Below, piece by piece: positions 24,661 to 36,149 of a stretch of 64,000 nt of DNA; position 1 is the first letter of the stretch, and the number at the start of each line of letters is the position of its first letter. This DNA is from Prunella strophiata. Taxonomy: Eukaryota; Chordata; Aves; Passeriformes; Prunellidae. The position numbers were made by a program, and so were the translations under genes. The stretch is taken from NCBI GenBank assembly GCA_036583965.1, contig JAZBQD010000006.1, positions 552,496 through 616,495 on the forward strand. Direction: 5' to 3'. The notes under the pieces were generated by a model. It saw only the letters and a program-made list of their open reading frames with translations. It was not told the DNA's origin and ran no database searches.

Positions 24661-26910
24661 ATGGAGAACCTGCAGCGTTTTGGGAAGAGGATGGAGAACC
24701 TGCAGCGTTTTGGGAAGAGGATGGAGAACCTGCAGCGTTTTGGGAAGAGGATGGAGAACCTGCAGCGTTTTGGGAAGAGGATGGAGAACCTGCAGCGTTT
24801 TGGGAAGAGGATGGAGAACCTGCAGCGTTTTGGGAAGAGGATGGAGAACCTGCAGCGTTTTGGGAAGAGGATGGAGAACCTGCAGCGTTTTGGGAAGAGG
24901 ATGGAGAACCTGCAGCGTTTTGGGAAGAGGATGGAGAACCTGCAGCGTTTTGGGAAGAGGATGGAGAACCTGCAGCGTTTTGGGAAGAGGATGGAGAACC
25001 TGCAGCGTTTTGGGAAGAGGATGGAGAACCTGCAGCGTTTTGGGAAGAGGATGGAGAACCTGCAGCGTTTTGGGAAGAGGATGGAGAACCTGCAGCGTTT
25101 TGGGAAGAGGATGGAGAACCTGCAGCGTTTTGGGAAGAGGATGGAGAACCTGCAGCGTTTTGGGAAGAGGATGGAGAACCTGCAGCGTTTTGGGAAGAGG
25201 ATGGAGAACCTGCAGCGTTTTGGGAAGAGGATGGAGAACCTGCAGCGTTTTGGGAAGAGGATGGAGAACCTGCAGCGTTTTGGGAAGAGGATGGAGAACC
25301 TGCAGCGTTTTGGGAAGAGGATGGAGAACCTGCAGCGTTTTGGGAAGAGGATGGAGAACCTGCAGCGTTTTGGGAAGAGGATGGAGAACCTGCAGCGTTT
25401 TGGGAAGAGGATGGAGAACCTGCAGCGTTTTGGGAAGAGGATGGAGAACCTGCAGCGTTTTGGGAAGAGGATGGAGAACCTGCAGCGTTTTGGGAAGAGG
25501 ATGGAGAACCTGCAGCGTTTTGGGAAGAGGATGGAGAACCTGCAGCGTTTTGGGAAGAGGATGGAGAACCTGCAGCGTTTTGGGAAGAGGATGGAGAACC
25601 TGCAGCGTTTTGGGAAGAGGATGGAGAACCTGCAGCGTTTTGGGAAGAGGATGGAGAACCTGCAGCGTTTTGGGAAGAGGATGGAGAACCTGCAGCGTTT
25701 TGGGAAGAGGATGGAGAACCTGCAGCGTTTTGGGAAGAGGATGGAGAACCTGCAGCGTTTTGGGAAGAGGATGGAGAACCTGCAGCGTTTTGGGAAGAGG
25801 ATGGAGAACCTGCAGCGTTTTGGGAAGAGGATGGAGAACCTGCAGCGTTTTGGGAAGAGGATGGAGAACCTGCAGCGTTTTGGGAAGAGGATGGAGAACC
25901 TGCAGCGTTTTGGGAAGAGGATGGAGAACCTGCAGCGTTTTGGGAAGAGGATGGAGAACCTGCAGCGTTTTGGGAAGAGGATGGAGAACCTGCAGCGTTT
26001 TGGGAAGAGGATGGAGAACCTGCAGCGTTTTGGGAAGAGGATGGAGAACCTGCAGCGTTTTGGGAAGAGGATGGAGAACCTGCAGCGTTTTGGGAAGAGG
26101 ATGGAGAACCTGCAGCGTTTTGGGAAGAGGATGGAGAACCTGCAGCGTTTTGGGAAGAGGATGGAGAACCTGCAGCGTTTTGGGAAGAGGATGGAGAACC
26201 TGCAGCGTTTTGGGAAGAGGATGGAGAACCTGCAGCGTTTTGGGAAGAGGATGGAGAACCTGCAGCGTTTTGGGAAGAGGATGGAGAACCTGCAGCGTTT
26301 TGGGAAGAGGATGGAGAACCTGCAGCGTTTTGGGAAGAGGATGGAGAACCTGCAGCGTTTTGGGAAGAGGATGGAGAACCTGCAGCGTTTTGGGAAGAGG
26401 ATGGAGAACCTGCAGCGTTTTGGGAAGAGGATGGAGAACCTGCAGCGTTTTGGGAAGAGGATGGAGAACCTGCAGCGTTTTGGGAAGAGGATGGAGAACC
26501 TGCAGCGTTTTGGGAAGAGGATGGAGAACCTGCAGCGTTTTGGGAAGAGGATGGAGAACCTGCAGCGTTTTGGGAAGAGGATGGAGAACCTGCAGCGTTT
26601 TGGGAAGAGGATGGAGAACCTGCAGCGTTTTGGGAAGAGGATGGAGAACCTGCAGCGTTTTGGGAAGAGGATGGAGAACCTGCAGCGTTTTGGGAAGAGG
26701 ATGGAGAACCTGCAGCGTTTTGGGAAGAGGATGGAGAACCTGCAGCGTTTTGGGAAGAGGATGGAGAACCTGCAGCGTTTTGGGAAGAGGATGGAGAACC
26801 TGCAGCGTTTTGGGAAGAGGATGGAGAACCTGCAGCGTTTTGGGAAGAGGATGGAGAACCTGCAGCGTTTTGGGAAGAGGATGGAGAACCTGCAGCGTTT
26901 TGGGAAGAGG
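24661..26910 (+). repeat. 30-bp perfect tandem array B, 75 units
   Basis: The unit is atggagaacctgcagcgttt followed by tgggaagagg, encoding [10 protein letters not shown]. There are 75 identical copies (2250 bases). In copy 1 the equivalent is one exact unit followed by three divergent ones (10680-10800). Array A joins B through ctgcagaaaattgg, skipping about 230 bases of decapeptides that copy 1 has between the two unit types. Confidence 0.95.
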
Positions 26911-27010
26911 AAGAATGAGCAGCTGGATGTTCCAGAGCCAAAGGCTCTCTCCTACACCTGCAGTTGTGTTTGGGTCTGGTGTCAGTGACAGCCTGTGACA
27001 GGGATCACCT
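26911..27010 (+). other. Sequence after array B absent from copy 1
   Basis: About 100 bases join array B to intron sequence shared with copy 1 from 12640. They have no counterpart in copy 1. They may be true intron sequence of another family member. Confidence 0.45.
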
Positions 27011-27485
27011 GAGCAATGGATGTGTGTGTTTGCTTTGTTGTGCAATCCCAACCAGAGCAGTTGCATCTGAAATCATGACCAAATCCCATAGAATTGCTAA
27101 AGGGTTCCTGGCTGTTTTGCTCTGTTGTCACAGAACCAGATATACATCCTGCTTGCAAAATGTGTTTGAACAATAATAAGAGTGTTGAGGCCATTTGAGA
27201 AGACTGTAGGTGTAGAGAATATATTGTTAGAGCTTTGAGGCTGACAGCTGAGGCACCATTTCTGCAGAGGCCTTACAAGGCCAAATGTCTCTGGCCATGT
27301 GTCCTGTAAGCAGCCCCAGCGAGCAGAGCAATGGGCTGTGGGAATGGCACTTGCTGAGCTCTGGTGTCCCATCCCAAGGCAGTTTGGCACAGCCTGGCTC
27401 CGTCGCTCCAAAAAGACTCGCTCTGTGTTTGCTGTGGCCTCCTGCCACAGACTCCTCCAGTTCAAGGTCTGCAATGTCCCTTCAG

Positions 27486-27595
27486 GTGGCCATAAAGAAA
27501 ATGAGTCTCAGAGGGCAGAACAGGGAACGAGCTGTCAATGAGATCCTGGTCCTGAAGGACATGAAGAACCCCAAGATTGTCAACTCTTTGGACAG
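27486..27595 (+). CDS. Kinase copy 2 exon: VAIK and alpha-C
   Basis: Identical to both VAIK exons of copy 1, here present once. Its intron lacks the glycine-loop exon upstream. Confidence 0.75.
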
Positions 27596-28339
27596 GTGAG
27601 TGCTTCAGGTCTTCTCCTGTGCACGGGCCCTGTGTTAACCTTTCCTGGCATCCATAGCCTGTAGCCTGCTTTGAAAATGCCTGACCCAGCCATATCTCCC
27701 CAAAGCAACAGCCTGGCAGTTCACTCCCTCCCTCCATGTGCTTTTCTTGCTTTGGTTTGGTTTTTCCTTCAGGTTGACCCCATTTGTTGTGTCTTACAAC
27801 AAGTGCTGATAAACCACAGAAGAATTTATTTCCCTTGGCTTCTTCCTCCCAACTCTTTTCTATTGCGAAAGATGTCAGGAAGACCAGGTTCTTGTTTCCA
27901 GAAGTACCTCATTTGCCCATTTTTCACTGGCCTTGCCTGTTTCTGAAGGGACTTTCAGAAAGCTTTTCTGACCACTTTTGTCCCAAGTGCTGCACGGCCT
28001 CCTCCCCTGGATAACCCTGGGAGTTGTGTTGCCTTCTTCTGGAGGGAATGGTGGAACTGATGAGTTCAGAAGCTGAACCAGCTGGGGGCAAGTGTTGTGG
28101 TTCCACATTGATCTGGGCTGCATTGTTCACCTGCTTGCCATCTAAGGCCTCTCCTTTTCACAGATGTCTCCTTCTCCTTTAGACTGTATAGATTCTAAGG
28201 ACTGTGCAGCCTGGCAGGAATGTCTCTCCATCTGATTCTGTCCTCATTGACAAGTGACCTGGAAACAAAACTCCACTCCAGCCTTTTCCATGGGGAAATT
28301 GGGCACATTCATCTCCATGCCATTGCTTTCCTCTTCCAG

Positions 28340-28457
28340 CTTCCTTGTTGATGGAGATCTCTGGCTGGTGATGGAATACATGGATGGAGGAACTTTGCAG
28401 GACATTGTCAGACAGACACGCATGGCTGAAGGAGAGATGGCAGCTGTCAGTCGGGAG
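28340..28457 (+). CDS. Kinase copy 2 exon: hinge region
   Basis: Same coding sequence as 13973-14090 (LVMEYMDGGTLQ). Confidence 0.8.
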
Positions 28458-28850
28458 GTGAGGGATCCTGCTTGGGCTTCCCATGGCTTGGACACAATGG
28501 TCCTTCCAAACAGGGCGTGAGAACAGGAGTGGCTCCATGCTCAGGGCTTTGTTTCTCTGTTGTTTTTATGAGCTGGAGAAGAAGGAGCCTCTGCAGTGAA
28601 CGGCCTGCCAGCATCACTGCACTTCTACTCTGTTCTCATTCTCTTTCCTGCTGTTGTGGTACTCTCTGTGTGTTTTGGATTTGATTTGCTGTTCTCAGCT
28701 TTGCCTTGAACTGCTTGCCTGGAGCTTGTCTGCACTGCACTCCTGGCCTGTCACAGCAAAGTTGCTGCTGGCAGAATTCTAAACTGTCCTTTCTTGTGTG
28801 ATACATTGAGGCCATTGGTTTTTGCCCTCATGTTTCTTGTTCTCTCTCAG

Positions 28851-28950
28851 TGTCTGCAGGGCCTGGATTTCCTCCATTCCAAGCGGGTGATCCACAGAGA
28901 TCTGAAGAGCTCCAACATCCTTCTGGGAATGGACGGCTCTGTCAGGCTGG
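28851..28950 (+). CDS. Kinase copy 2 exon: catalytic loop HRD
   Basis: Same coding sequence as 14485-14584, with HRDLKSSN intact. Confidence 0.85.
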
Positions 28951-29368
28951 GTGGGTGTTCCTGGCCAGGCACGGCGCTCCCGGGGTGCGGCTGTGGGGCT
29001 GCTTCCCAGAGACAGCCAGAGCCCCACAAGGGCTGCTGGGGGCACTGCCCGGCCCCTGCTGCCAGCTGAGAGCGGCTGCCCGTGCACAGAGCTCAGGAGA
29101 GGAGCAGGGTGTCAGGAGTGGCTTTGCTCTGGCTGTGGCCCTTCCAGAGGGGCAGGAGTTGGGATCTAAAGCTTCAAGGGAATCAGTAAAAGCCACTGCA
29201 TGAAAGCTGAGGGTTTCTTGAAGGGTCCAGTTCCATCTTTCCTTGGCTACAGCCCTGAGGACTTTTCCAGCTGACTTCACTACTGCATTCTCAGACTGAG
29301 CGTGGGGAATCTTTGTGCTTGGTTTCCTCATTGCAGCTGCCTTTGACAGTGTTTGTTTCTGTCCTCAG

Positions 29369-29565
29369 CTGATTTTGGCCTCTGCGCTCAGCTCAGCCCT
29401 GAGCAGGACCAGTGCAGCTCCATGGTGGGCACTGCTCACTGGATGGCCCCAGAAGTTGTGACCAGGTCTCCTTATGGCCCCAAGGTGGACATCTGGTCAT
29501 TTGGCATTGTGACCATCGAGATGGTGGAAGGAGAACCTCCTTACTTCAAGGAAACGGGGGCCATG
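29369..29565 (+). CDS. Kinase copy 2 exon: DFG to alpha-F
   Basis: Same coding sequence as 15003-15199, including the [14 protein letters not shown] activation segment. Confidence 0.85.
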
Positions 29566-30480
29566 GTAAGAGGCAAATTCTCCAGTGCTTGCAGAGGCCT
29601 GTGAGCACAGGGTGAGCCTGCACTGGGAGCAGCAGCTGGAGGTTTCTGCCCATGGGCAAGGGAATTCCCAGAGGACTCCAGCCTCAACACAGACAAATAT
29701 TCTGCAGTCTCCAGCAACAATCTGCTTTGGCATTTACGTTGTTGCAGCTTTTCTGTCTGGGAGGATGACCTGAAAATGTGAAGCAAGTGCATCAGCTCTA
29801 ATGTTCCCTTGCAAGAAAACCCCAAACCAACCCCAAATCCACCCCCAAATCCAACAAGATTTCTGAAGGAGTTTCTAAAACACATTTTGTTTGTGAGATG
29901 ATCTCCCCCTGATTCTTCCCACTGGGAAACTTGTCTAAAACATGAAGATGATTGTTTAACATCCCCATAGTCTAACACATTTCTTTCCTAGTCCAAGCTA
30001 CTTTCTCCATGTCACCAAGCCTGAGCTTTCAGCAACACAAACCTCCTGTTTCTTGCCTGGCACTTTCTGGCATGGGGCATCAGGAATGCCTTTACTTGAG
30101 TGTCAGTGGCACTGCAGAGATGCACTTGATGCAAGAATCCTCTGAAATAACACAGGCAGACCACACGGACTCTAGGAAAATGGCCTGTAAAGCTGGTGTC
30201 CATATTTGGAGAAGCAAAATGTGCTATTTCTGATGGAGGTTCCTACTAACAAAGTCAGCCAAGGAAACTGGCTCTCAAGGCGAGATCATTTGGATGTTGC
30301 AATGGCTGTGGCAGCACCAGGGTCTGGATTTGTTGGTTGGCATAGAAAAATGAGCTCTGAGCAGCATCTCTGCCAGGGAGGAGAGTGCCCCTGGAGCTGG
30401 GGCTGAGAAGCCAGGGGTCCATGTGAGCACGTGTGGGTGTGAAGGGAGCTGGCAGAGCGCTGAGTTTGCTTTTGCTGCAG

Positions 30481-30618
30481 GCTCGCGCTCTGATCCGGCA
30501 GAACGGGACCCCGCAGCTGCAGGAGCCCAGGCGCCTGTCGGCTCTGCTGCGGGACTTCCTCGAGTGCAGCCTGGAGCCGGACGAGGAGCGGCGCTGGTCT
30601 GCCCAGGAGCTGCTGCAG
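30481..30618 (+). CDS. Kinase copy 2 exon: C-lobe
   Basis: Same coding sequence as 16105-16242. Confidence 0.85.
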
Positions 30619-31068
30619 GTGAGTGCCAAGGGCTGCAGGGGAAGCAGCAGCGCGAGGGAGGGGTTTTCTTCTGGGGCCCCCTCCCATAGTCTCCAGTCTC
30701 GCTGCTTTCCACACCCAAAGCAAGCAGAATCCTCGCCTGGTCTGGCCTGGCAGGGTCCTTTCCAGGTCATCTGGACCTGGTGCCCCACAAGGAGCAGGGA
30801 CATCTTCAAGCAGGTCAGGTGGCTCAGAGCCCTGCCTGACCTGAGCTTGGATGTTTCCAGGGAGGAGGCACCTCCCACATCTCTGGGCACCTTCTGTCAG
30901 TGTTTCCCCACTCTCCTGGTAAAAAAATTCTTCCTTCAATCTAATCTGAGACCACTTCCCTCTCTTGACTTTCATACCTTTTCCCTTTGTCCTGTTGCAA
31001 AAGAGCCTGTGAGGAACTTGACTCTGGAAAGTAATGGTTCATTTCTTTCTTTTTTATCTTTTGGGCAG

Positions 31069-31158
31069 CACCCATTTTTGTCATCAGCCAAGCCTCTCTC
31101 CAGCCTGACTCCTCTGATCACTGCAGTGAAGCAACTGAGGGAGCAGCGAGGGACATGA
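31069..31158 (+). CDS. Kinase copy 2 exon: C-terminus and stop
   Basis: As 16693-16782, with one replacement (gcg to gtg, Ala to Val, in TAVKQL) and one silent change. TGA at 31156-31158. Confidence 0.85.
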   Translation, partial: HPFLSSAKPLSSLTPLITAVKQLREQRGT

Positions 31159-31177
31159 AGCACTTGAGGACAGCTTT

Positions 31178-31268
31178 TAGTTACAGTAGTTAGGAGAACT
31201 AGTTAGTTATGGTAGTTAGCACAGCTCGTTGGTTATGGTAGTTAGGACAGCCTGTTTGTTAAGGTAGT
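31178..31268 (+). repeat. Short minisatellite in the kinase 3' UTR, copy 2
   Basis: Same three imperfect units of about 30 bases as 16802-16893. Confidence 0.6.
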
Positions 31269-31274
31269 TTTTTG

Positions 31275-31280
31275 AATAAA
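31275..31280 (+). promoter_or_regulatory. Poly(A) signal AATAAA, kinase copy 2
   Basis: Canonical hexamer 117 bases after the stop, conserved with copy 1. Confidence 0.75.
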
Positions 31281-31799
31281 AACTCTTTTAAACCTCAACT
31301 GCCTTGACGTGTCCCTTCCTTCTCCCCCTGTGACTCAGCTGCCTGCAGCAATGTGAGGGGAGAGCGGGCCCAGCCTCGCCCAGAGCTGAGCCCCAGCAGA
31401 GCCCTGGCAGAGCCCAGAGCAGCCTCGGCATCTGCAGAGTCAGCCTGCAAGGAGGCGCCTGGAGCCTTCTCGGCTGCACCCGACTCTTGGTTACAAACTG
31501 TGTGTGGTGGAAAATGCCACCGGCTCTGCAAGAGGGCAGAAGGGGCCCGGGGAAGGCCCAAGTGCTCCATGCAAGGGAAAAACCTGCCCTGGGTTTGTTA
31601 TAAATAACTATGGAGTTGTTGGCTTTTGCTATTATCTATTGACTTCTGCAACTTATTCTCAATCACAACAATTTTGATATAGTACAGTTTGTAATCACTT
31701 TTAACTGCTTTTGCCAGAGCATAATTTGTCAGCTTTTTGTGGCCAGTGCCCTGGCCCCTGAGTAGGTTGTATCCTCAGCCCATCATTCATAGATGAAGT

Positions 31800-32095
31800 T
31801 TTACTTTGTTGATGGTGCAATAAACATCCATTATAGTTTTGGCTTTTGCAAAATCCTAAAGTGGATGCTATGTGTTGTGCATTATAATGTTAACTTTTGC
31901 CGAAGTAGCTGTAGTTGTGAAATAATAACTACTGCTTTTATTTTTGTAACTAACTGACACTAATAACTCAGAGATATTTGTGAAACAGCTAATGTTGATT
32001 TAAAGTACTTGTGGAAGTAGCTAAAACCGTCTGCATGGTCAGATAACATTTAAGGAAAGGGTGTGATGGGGACCCCTGCCACTGACCCTTCGACC
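31800..32095 (+). mobile_element. LTR downstream of kinase copy 2, truncated by the gap
   Basis: Collinear with the LTR after copy 1 (from about 17490), lacking the extra direct repeat of about 113 bases. It is interrupted at cttcgacc by the N run. At the same point copy 1 continues for another 350 bases. Confidence 0.6.
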
Positions 32096-32595
32096 NNNNN
32101 NNNNNNNNNNNNNNNNNNNNNNNNNNNNNNNNNNNNNNNNNNNNNNNNNNNNNNNNNNNNNNNNNNNNNNNNNNNNNNNNNNNNNNNNNNNNNNNNNNNN
32201 NNNNNNNNNNNNNNNNNNNNNNNNNNNNNNNNNNNNNNNNNNNNNNNNNNNNNNNNNNNNNNNNNNNNNNNNNNNNNNNNNNNNNNNNNNNNNNNNNNNN
32301 NNNNNNNNNNNNNNNNNNNNNNNNNNNNNNNNNNNNNNNNNNNNNNNNNNNNNNNNNNNNNNNNNNNNNNNNNNNNNNNNNNNNNNNNNNNNNNNNNNNN
32401 NNNNNNNNNNNNNNNNNNNNNNNNNNNNNNNNNNNNNNNNNNNNNNNNNNNNNNNNNNNNNNNNNNNNNNNNNNNNNNNNNNNNNNNNNNNNNNNNNNNN
32501 NNNNNNNNNNNNNNNNNNNNNNNNNNNNNNNNNNNNNNNNNNNNNNNNNNNNNNNNNNNNNNNNNNNNNNNNNNNNNNNNNNNNNNNNNNNNNNN
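32096..32595. other. Assembly gap, exactly 500 N
   Basis: A run of exactly 500 N is a conventional placeholder for a gap of unknown size. Everything to its right may not be adjacent to kinase copy 2 in the genome. Confidence 0.98.
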
Positions 32596-33050
32596 TTCTC
32601 CCAGTGGACCCAAACCAAATCCATAAAAGAAAATCCTGATCTTCCATGTACAATCCACATTTCCCAGAGGTTCCGTTGTTCTCCTTGTGCTCAGCCTCCC
32701 CTCCCCACCCCGTGTCCCAGAGCCGTTCCCTGTCCTGCCGCAGTGTCCAAACGCGGCCCCCCCCGGCGGGCAGGGCCGGCAGCTCCACGGGGCCGGGCAG
32801 CGGCCGGGGCGTCCCGCAGCCTCCTGGGGGCCGGGGGCCACTGCCGGCCCTGCCCGGGGCTGGTGGGGTCAGGCAGCGCCCGGCGCTGAGCCCCGGCTGC
32901 CCCACAGCCCCGGCCCGGCCCCACAGCTCCCCACAGGCCCCCAGCCCGAGCTCCCGGTCCCGCACCTCTGCGCCCGGTGCTGCCGCTGCCCAGCACAGAG
33001 AAACCCCCTGAAATCCTCACCTCCTTCTTTTCCTCTCCTGGAAACAGGGG
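32596..33050. other. GC-rich stretch after the gap
   Basis: C-rich, CpG-containing DNA. No convincing exon. The minus-strand frames that cross it also cross the N run and are not credible as genes. Confidence 0.4.
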
Positions 33051-33590
33051 ATAGAAAGGACCTGCAGCTGGCCTATTTTGAGCATAAGATTGAGGAAGGT
33101 GCTGTAAAATCATCCCAATCCTCAGTATTTTCCTCTTCCTCCTCTTTTTTATCTTCCTTTTTCTTACCACATAGATTTCTCCTGCTGATTCTTTCCTTAA
33201 CCATATTCCTGCACACTCCCCTTCACCCAATCCATTCCCAGCACACCCAACACCCTCCATCCCCTGTTGTCCAAATCCCTTTTTCATTTCCCTTATTGCC
33301 CCCCTGGCTGTCCATGTCCTTAATTACCTCTGGGAGAATGTGCAAACTACCTCAACTTTCTTCCCTTTTGTATAAAATAGGATATTCATGGCTCTGTTAA
33401 AACTTTGTTCTTCTCAAAAGTCTTCTCAAAAGGAATTTAGCAGGACTTTGGCTGAGCAGCAGTTCCTGTGGATTAATAACATTTTCTGAAACTGATGGTT
33501 TCTTCTGTCACTTCCTTATCTACAAGTCCCTTGCCCTATCTCAAAGGAGATTCACACCATTTTTTTTTACACTTTCATCTCATTCTTTTC
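33050..33590 (-). mobile_element. ERV-derived sequence, inverted relative of 3755-3960
   Basis: On the minus strand this resembles 3755-3960, with shared blocks such as agagccatgaatatc and gggacttgta. The part nearer the gap may be internal retroviral sequence. Too degraded for a family call. Confidence 0.4.
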
Positions 33591-33599
33591 AACATGATG

Positions 33600-34770
33600 G
33601 GAAAAGGGGAGGGAGAAGCCATAAAAGGGCATTTAGGACACCAAAACTGAGTGAGAAAGGGGAGGTTCACCCCCAAACTGAGCCGGAAGGGAGCTGGGAT
33701 TTGGGGGGGGATGATGGAAAAGGGGTGGGAGAGGTGGATAGCAGGAGGGGGGGAACAGCAGGAAAGTGGTTCCCGTGGTGGTCCCTTTGTGTCCCCATCA
33801 CTCAATCCCTGGAGCAACTGCCCAGGGCTGTGGGAGGGGATGGATCCACACTGGGGGGTTCCCCAAACCCCTTGTTCATCCTTGGGGAGCTCCTTGGGGC
33901 ATTTGCCCCCACCCAGCAGCTGGTGCTGCTTTAGCTGTGGGGCAAAGGGGGGTGGGAAAGGGGGATCTGGGGTGGGCGTGGAGGAGGATGGGAGGGAGAG
34001 AGGAGAAGGAGGAGCAGGAAGAAGAGCAGAAGGAGAAGCACAAGTTCCCATCCTGCTGGTAACTAGGGAGGGGGAGCTCACCCCAAATATGTCAGGGAGT
34101 CTTCTAGAGGGGTTCTTCTAGGGGAAGTTTGGAGTTTGCAGATTCCAGAATCGAGACCCGAATGTCTTTGTGGTCCCCTGGAGGCCCTGTGATTTTGGGG
34201 GGGAAGGTTTGGATCTTGCAGGACCCGAACGCTGAATCACATATTCCACTTAGGGGGGATATTTGGGGATCCACAAGATGATCACCAGGTACTGGTGGGT
34301 GGAGCACATCAGTCTTGGGGCCCCCCAGGAGAGTGGGTGAGGGGAACTGCAAAACCCCTGGAGTGGTGAGACTGGAGAGGGGCAATTCCAGAGCTGTTGG
34401 ACCCAGGCATTCTTAAGGGTGGAGGAGAAGAGCCAGGAGTTGCGGGACCCCTGGGACCCAGGAACTCAGTAATAGGGAGTCAGGGGCAGAAGGGATCACT
34501 GGGACCCTCAAATACCCTGGGTCATCCATAAGCAAGACCCCAGAATAGAGGAGGCATGGGAGCCCTATCAGCCAAGGGAAGGGAAACCCCCAAAACTCAG
34601 AGTGGAGAAACAAGAGAGGTGGATTTCCTGTGAGGATTTTTTGGGGGGCTGAACCATTGTGTTTTGGAGATGTTTATGGACACAAAATATCTGGTCATTT
34701 CCTGAGAGGAACTTGGGCAGGAGGAACCCCAGCCTAAGGTGCTCACCTATTGTTCCTCCCTCCAAACAAG
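33600..34770 (+). promoter_or_regulatory. Upstream region and intron of zinc-finger gene A
   Basis: A purine-rich block at 33930-34060 resembles the blocks upstream of zinc-finger genes B (44260-44440) and C (58210-58320), which I read as the promoter and 5' untranslated exon. Here the exon-1 donor seen in B and C is not recognisable, so gene A may have a degraded promoter. The rest is intron-like. Confidence 0.45.
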
Positions 34771-35529
34771 GATTTGTCATTCCCAAGCCTTGGGCCAATG
34801 GAGGAGAAGGAAAAGCCCCAGAGATGCTGCACGAGGAGGGGCTGCAAATGCAGCCCAGAGAACTGCAAGGAGGAAAGAGCCTCTCTGTGCCAGGAAGGTG
34901 GCCCGAGGTCCAGCCAGAGCTCAGAGCTGGTGGAGAAGCCCCACAAGTGCTTGGAATGTGGGAAGGGCTTCAGCCGGAGCTCCCACCTGGTCCGGCACCA
35001 GATGATCCACACAGGGGAACAGGTGGAACGACCCTACAAGTGTGGGGAATGTGAGAAGAGCTTCAGAGACAGCTCCAACCTGATCCGGCACCTGAGGATC
35101 CACACTGGGGAACGGCCCTATGAGTGTTTTCAGTGTAAGAAGAGCTTCAGACAGAGCTGCAGCCTGATGGAACACCAGAGGATCCACACTGGGGTGAAGC
35201 CCTACGAGTGCTTGGATTGTGGGAAGAGCTTTGGGTGGAACTCTGACCTGATCCGGCACCAGAGGACTCACACTGGGGAGAGGCCCTACGAGTGTCTTGA
35301 GTGTGGGAAGAGGTTTCGGAGCAACTCCCATCTCCTCCTGCACCAGAGGACTCACACAGACGAGAGGCCCTTCCGCTGCTCTGACTGCGGGAAGGGCTTC
35401 AACCGCAACTCCCACCTCACCCTGCACCGGCGCATCCACACCGGGGAGAGGCCCTACGAGTGTGGGGAGTGTGGGAAGAGCTTCTCCAGCAGCTCTGCCT
35501 TGACCCAACACCAACGGAGGCACCAGTAA
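34771..35529 (+). CDS. C2H2 zinc-finger protein A (7 fingers)
   Basis: Terminal coding exon after the acceptor ccaaacaag. The first good start is ATG 34798-34800 ([10 protein letters not shown]), giving 243 residues; the exon is open from its first base, so an upstream start is possible. A basic and acidic leader is followed by seven tandem C2H2 fingers of the C-x2-C-x12-H-x3-H type. Finger 1 is [20 protein letters not shown] followed by His, and the last is [20 protein letters not shown] followed by His. Linkers are mostly TGERPYE-like; the first is lengthened to [10 protein letters not shown]. No KRAB or SCAN domain is seen. The product should be a nuclear DNA-binding protein, target unknown. 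After the stop lies a decayed extra finger. Confidence 0.85.
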   Translation, partial: DLSFPSLGPMEEKEKPQRCCTRRGCKCSPENCKEERASLCQEGGPRSSQSSELVEKPHKCLECGKGFSRSSHLVRHQMIHTGEQVERPYKCGECEKSFRDSSNLIRHLRIHTGERPYECFQCKKSFRQSCSLMEHQRIHTGVKPYECLDCGKSFGWNSDLIRHQRTHTGERPYECLECGKRFRSNSHLLLHQRTHTDERPFRCSDCGKGFNRNSHLTLHRRIHTGERPYECGECGKSFSSSSALTQHQRRHQ

Positions 35530-35640
35530 GGGAAGCCCTGTGAGTGCCCCAAGTGGAGGAAGAGCTTCATGCACTGCTGCAACTCCATCCCCTGTGGAGA
35601 CTCAGGGGTCTGCCAGTGGGGCTGCAACACCTCAGCTCTG
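35530..35640 (+). pseudogene. Fossil finger in the 3' UTR of zinc-finger gene A
   Basis: Directly after the TAA the same frame reads GKPCECPKWRKSFMHCCNSI. This is a finger with its second Cys and both zinc-binding His lost. Counterparts follow genes B and C. Confidence 0.6.
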
Positions 35641-35701
35641 GAGGGGCAGAAACAAGCAAGGAGAAACCCCCCTCTGAGGTTAGGGTTATAGGGGCCTCCC
35701 T

Positions 35702-36130
35702 CCCATAGGCCTTTGCAGGCGCATGTAATGTGTTAAATTTCATTTGTTTACTCAGTTGACATCACCTTTATTCAGCCCCTTTTTACCATATTTTTATACC
35801 CCTAGAATATTCTTTTCTCTCCTGATCCCCATTGGCCCCAGTTTGCTGTAGTGTTCTGCTCCTCTTATCCCATTGGTTTCCCTAGTTTGCTGCCCTTCCT
35901 CTGCACCACTTTTCCCTGTTCCCGTTGGTCCTTTACCTTCAGATCCACCCCTTTTTCTGTATTTAACCCTGTGTCCTCGACCCTGCTGGGTCTTTGTCCC
36001 TGGGCCCTCTTCATGGCAGTGAAGGGCTTTTGGATCTCCAAAGAAAGAGCCATCCCTCCCCTCCTTCACCAGCTCCTCCAGCAAGCGTGCTTCGGGCCTC
36101 GAAAGCACAGGTCGCTCTCTGGGGCTCACT
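35702..36130 (+). mobile_element. LTR-like element, member 2 of a pair
   Basis: Aligns with 18478-18985 (ccattgg repeats, TATA-like tatttaac, U5-like tail). It interrupts the 3' flank of zinc-finger gene A, since the flank shared with gene C resumes at about 36150. Confidence 0.45.
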
Positions 36131-36149
36131 GAAGCACCGCTCCAGCCTC

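Larger units (their letters stand above)
21537..31158 (+). pseudogene. PAK-like kinase gene, copy 2 (arrays inserted, exons missing)
   Basis: Paralogue of the first kinase gene. The first exons sit at a constant offset of 12330 bases from copy 1. It keeps the hydrophobic exon, the linker exon, the start of the acidic exon, and all kinase exons from VAIK to the stop. It lacks the IGQG exon and the glycine-loop exon, so no ATP-binding glycine loop can be encoded as assembled. One extra C near 22571-22577 shifts the acidic exon into a TGA at 22626-22628, and a 29-base unit near 22765 shifts the frame back. The rest of the acidic exon is replaced by two perfect 30-bp arrays that end in a stop at about 26916. 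Downstream exons are almost identical to copy 1. Either this is a recent pseudogene, or the middle was mis-assembled from several near-identical family members. Confidence 0.75.

Noticed and set aside
22731..26910. CRISPR array
   Set aside because: Units abut directly without unique spacers, there are no cas genes, and the genome is a vertebrate.
22526..27066. Five frames of about 1400-1490 residues on both strands
   Set aside because: A 30-bp array lacking stops is open in several frames. Only the [20 protein letters not shown] frame relates to the ancestral exon, and it is broken upstream.
31989..32965. Frames crossing the N run
   Set aside because: The N bases are undetermined, so no protein can be claimed.
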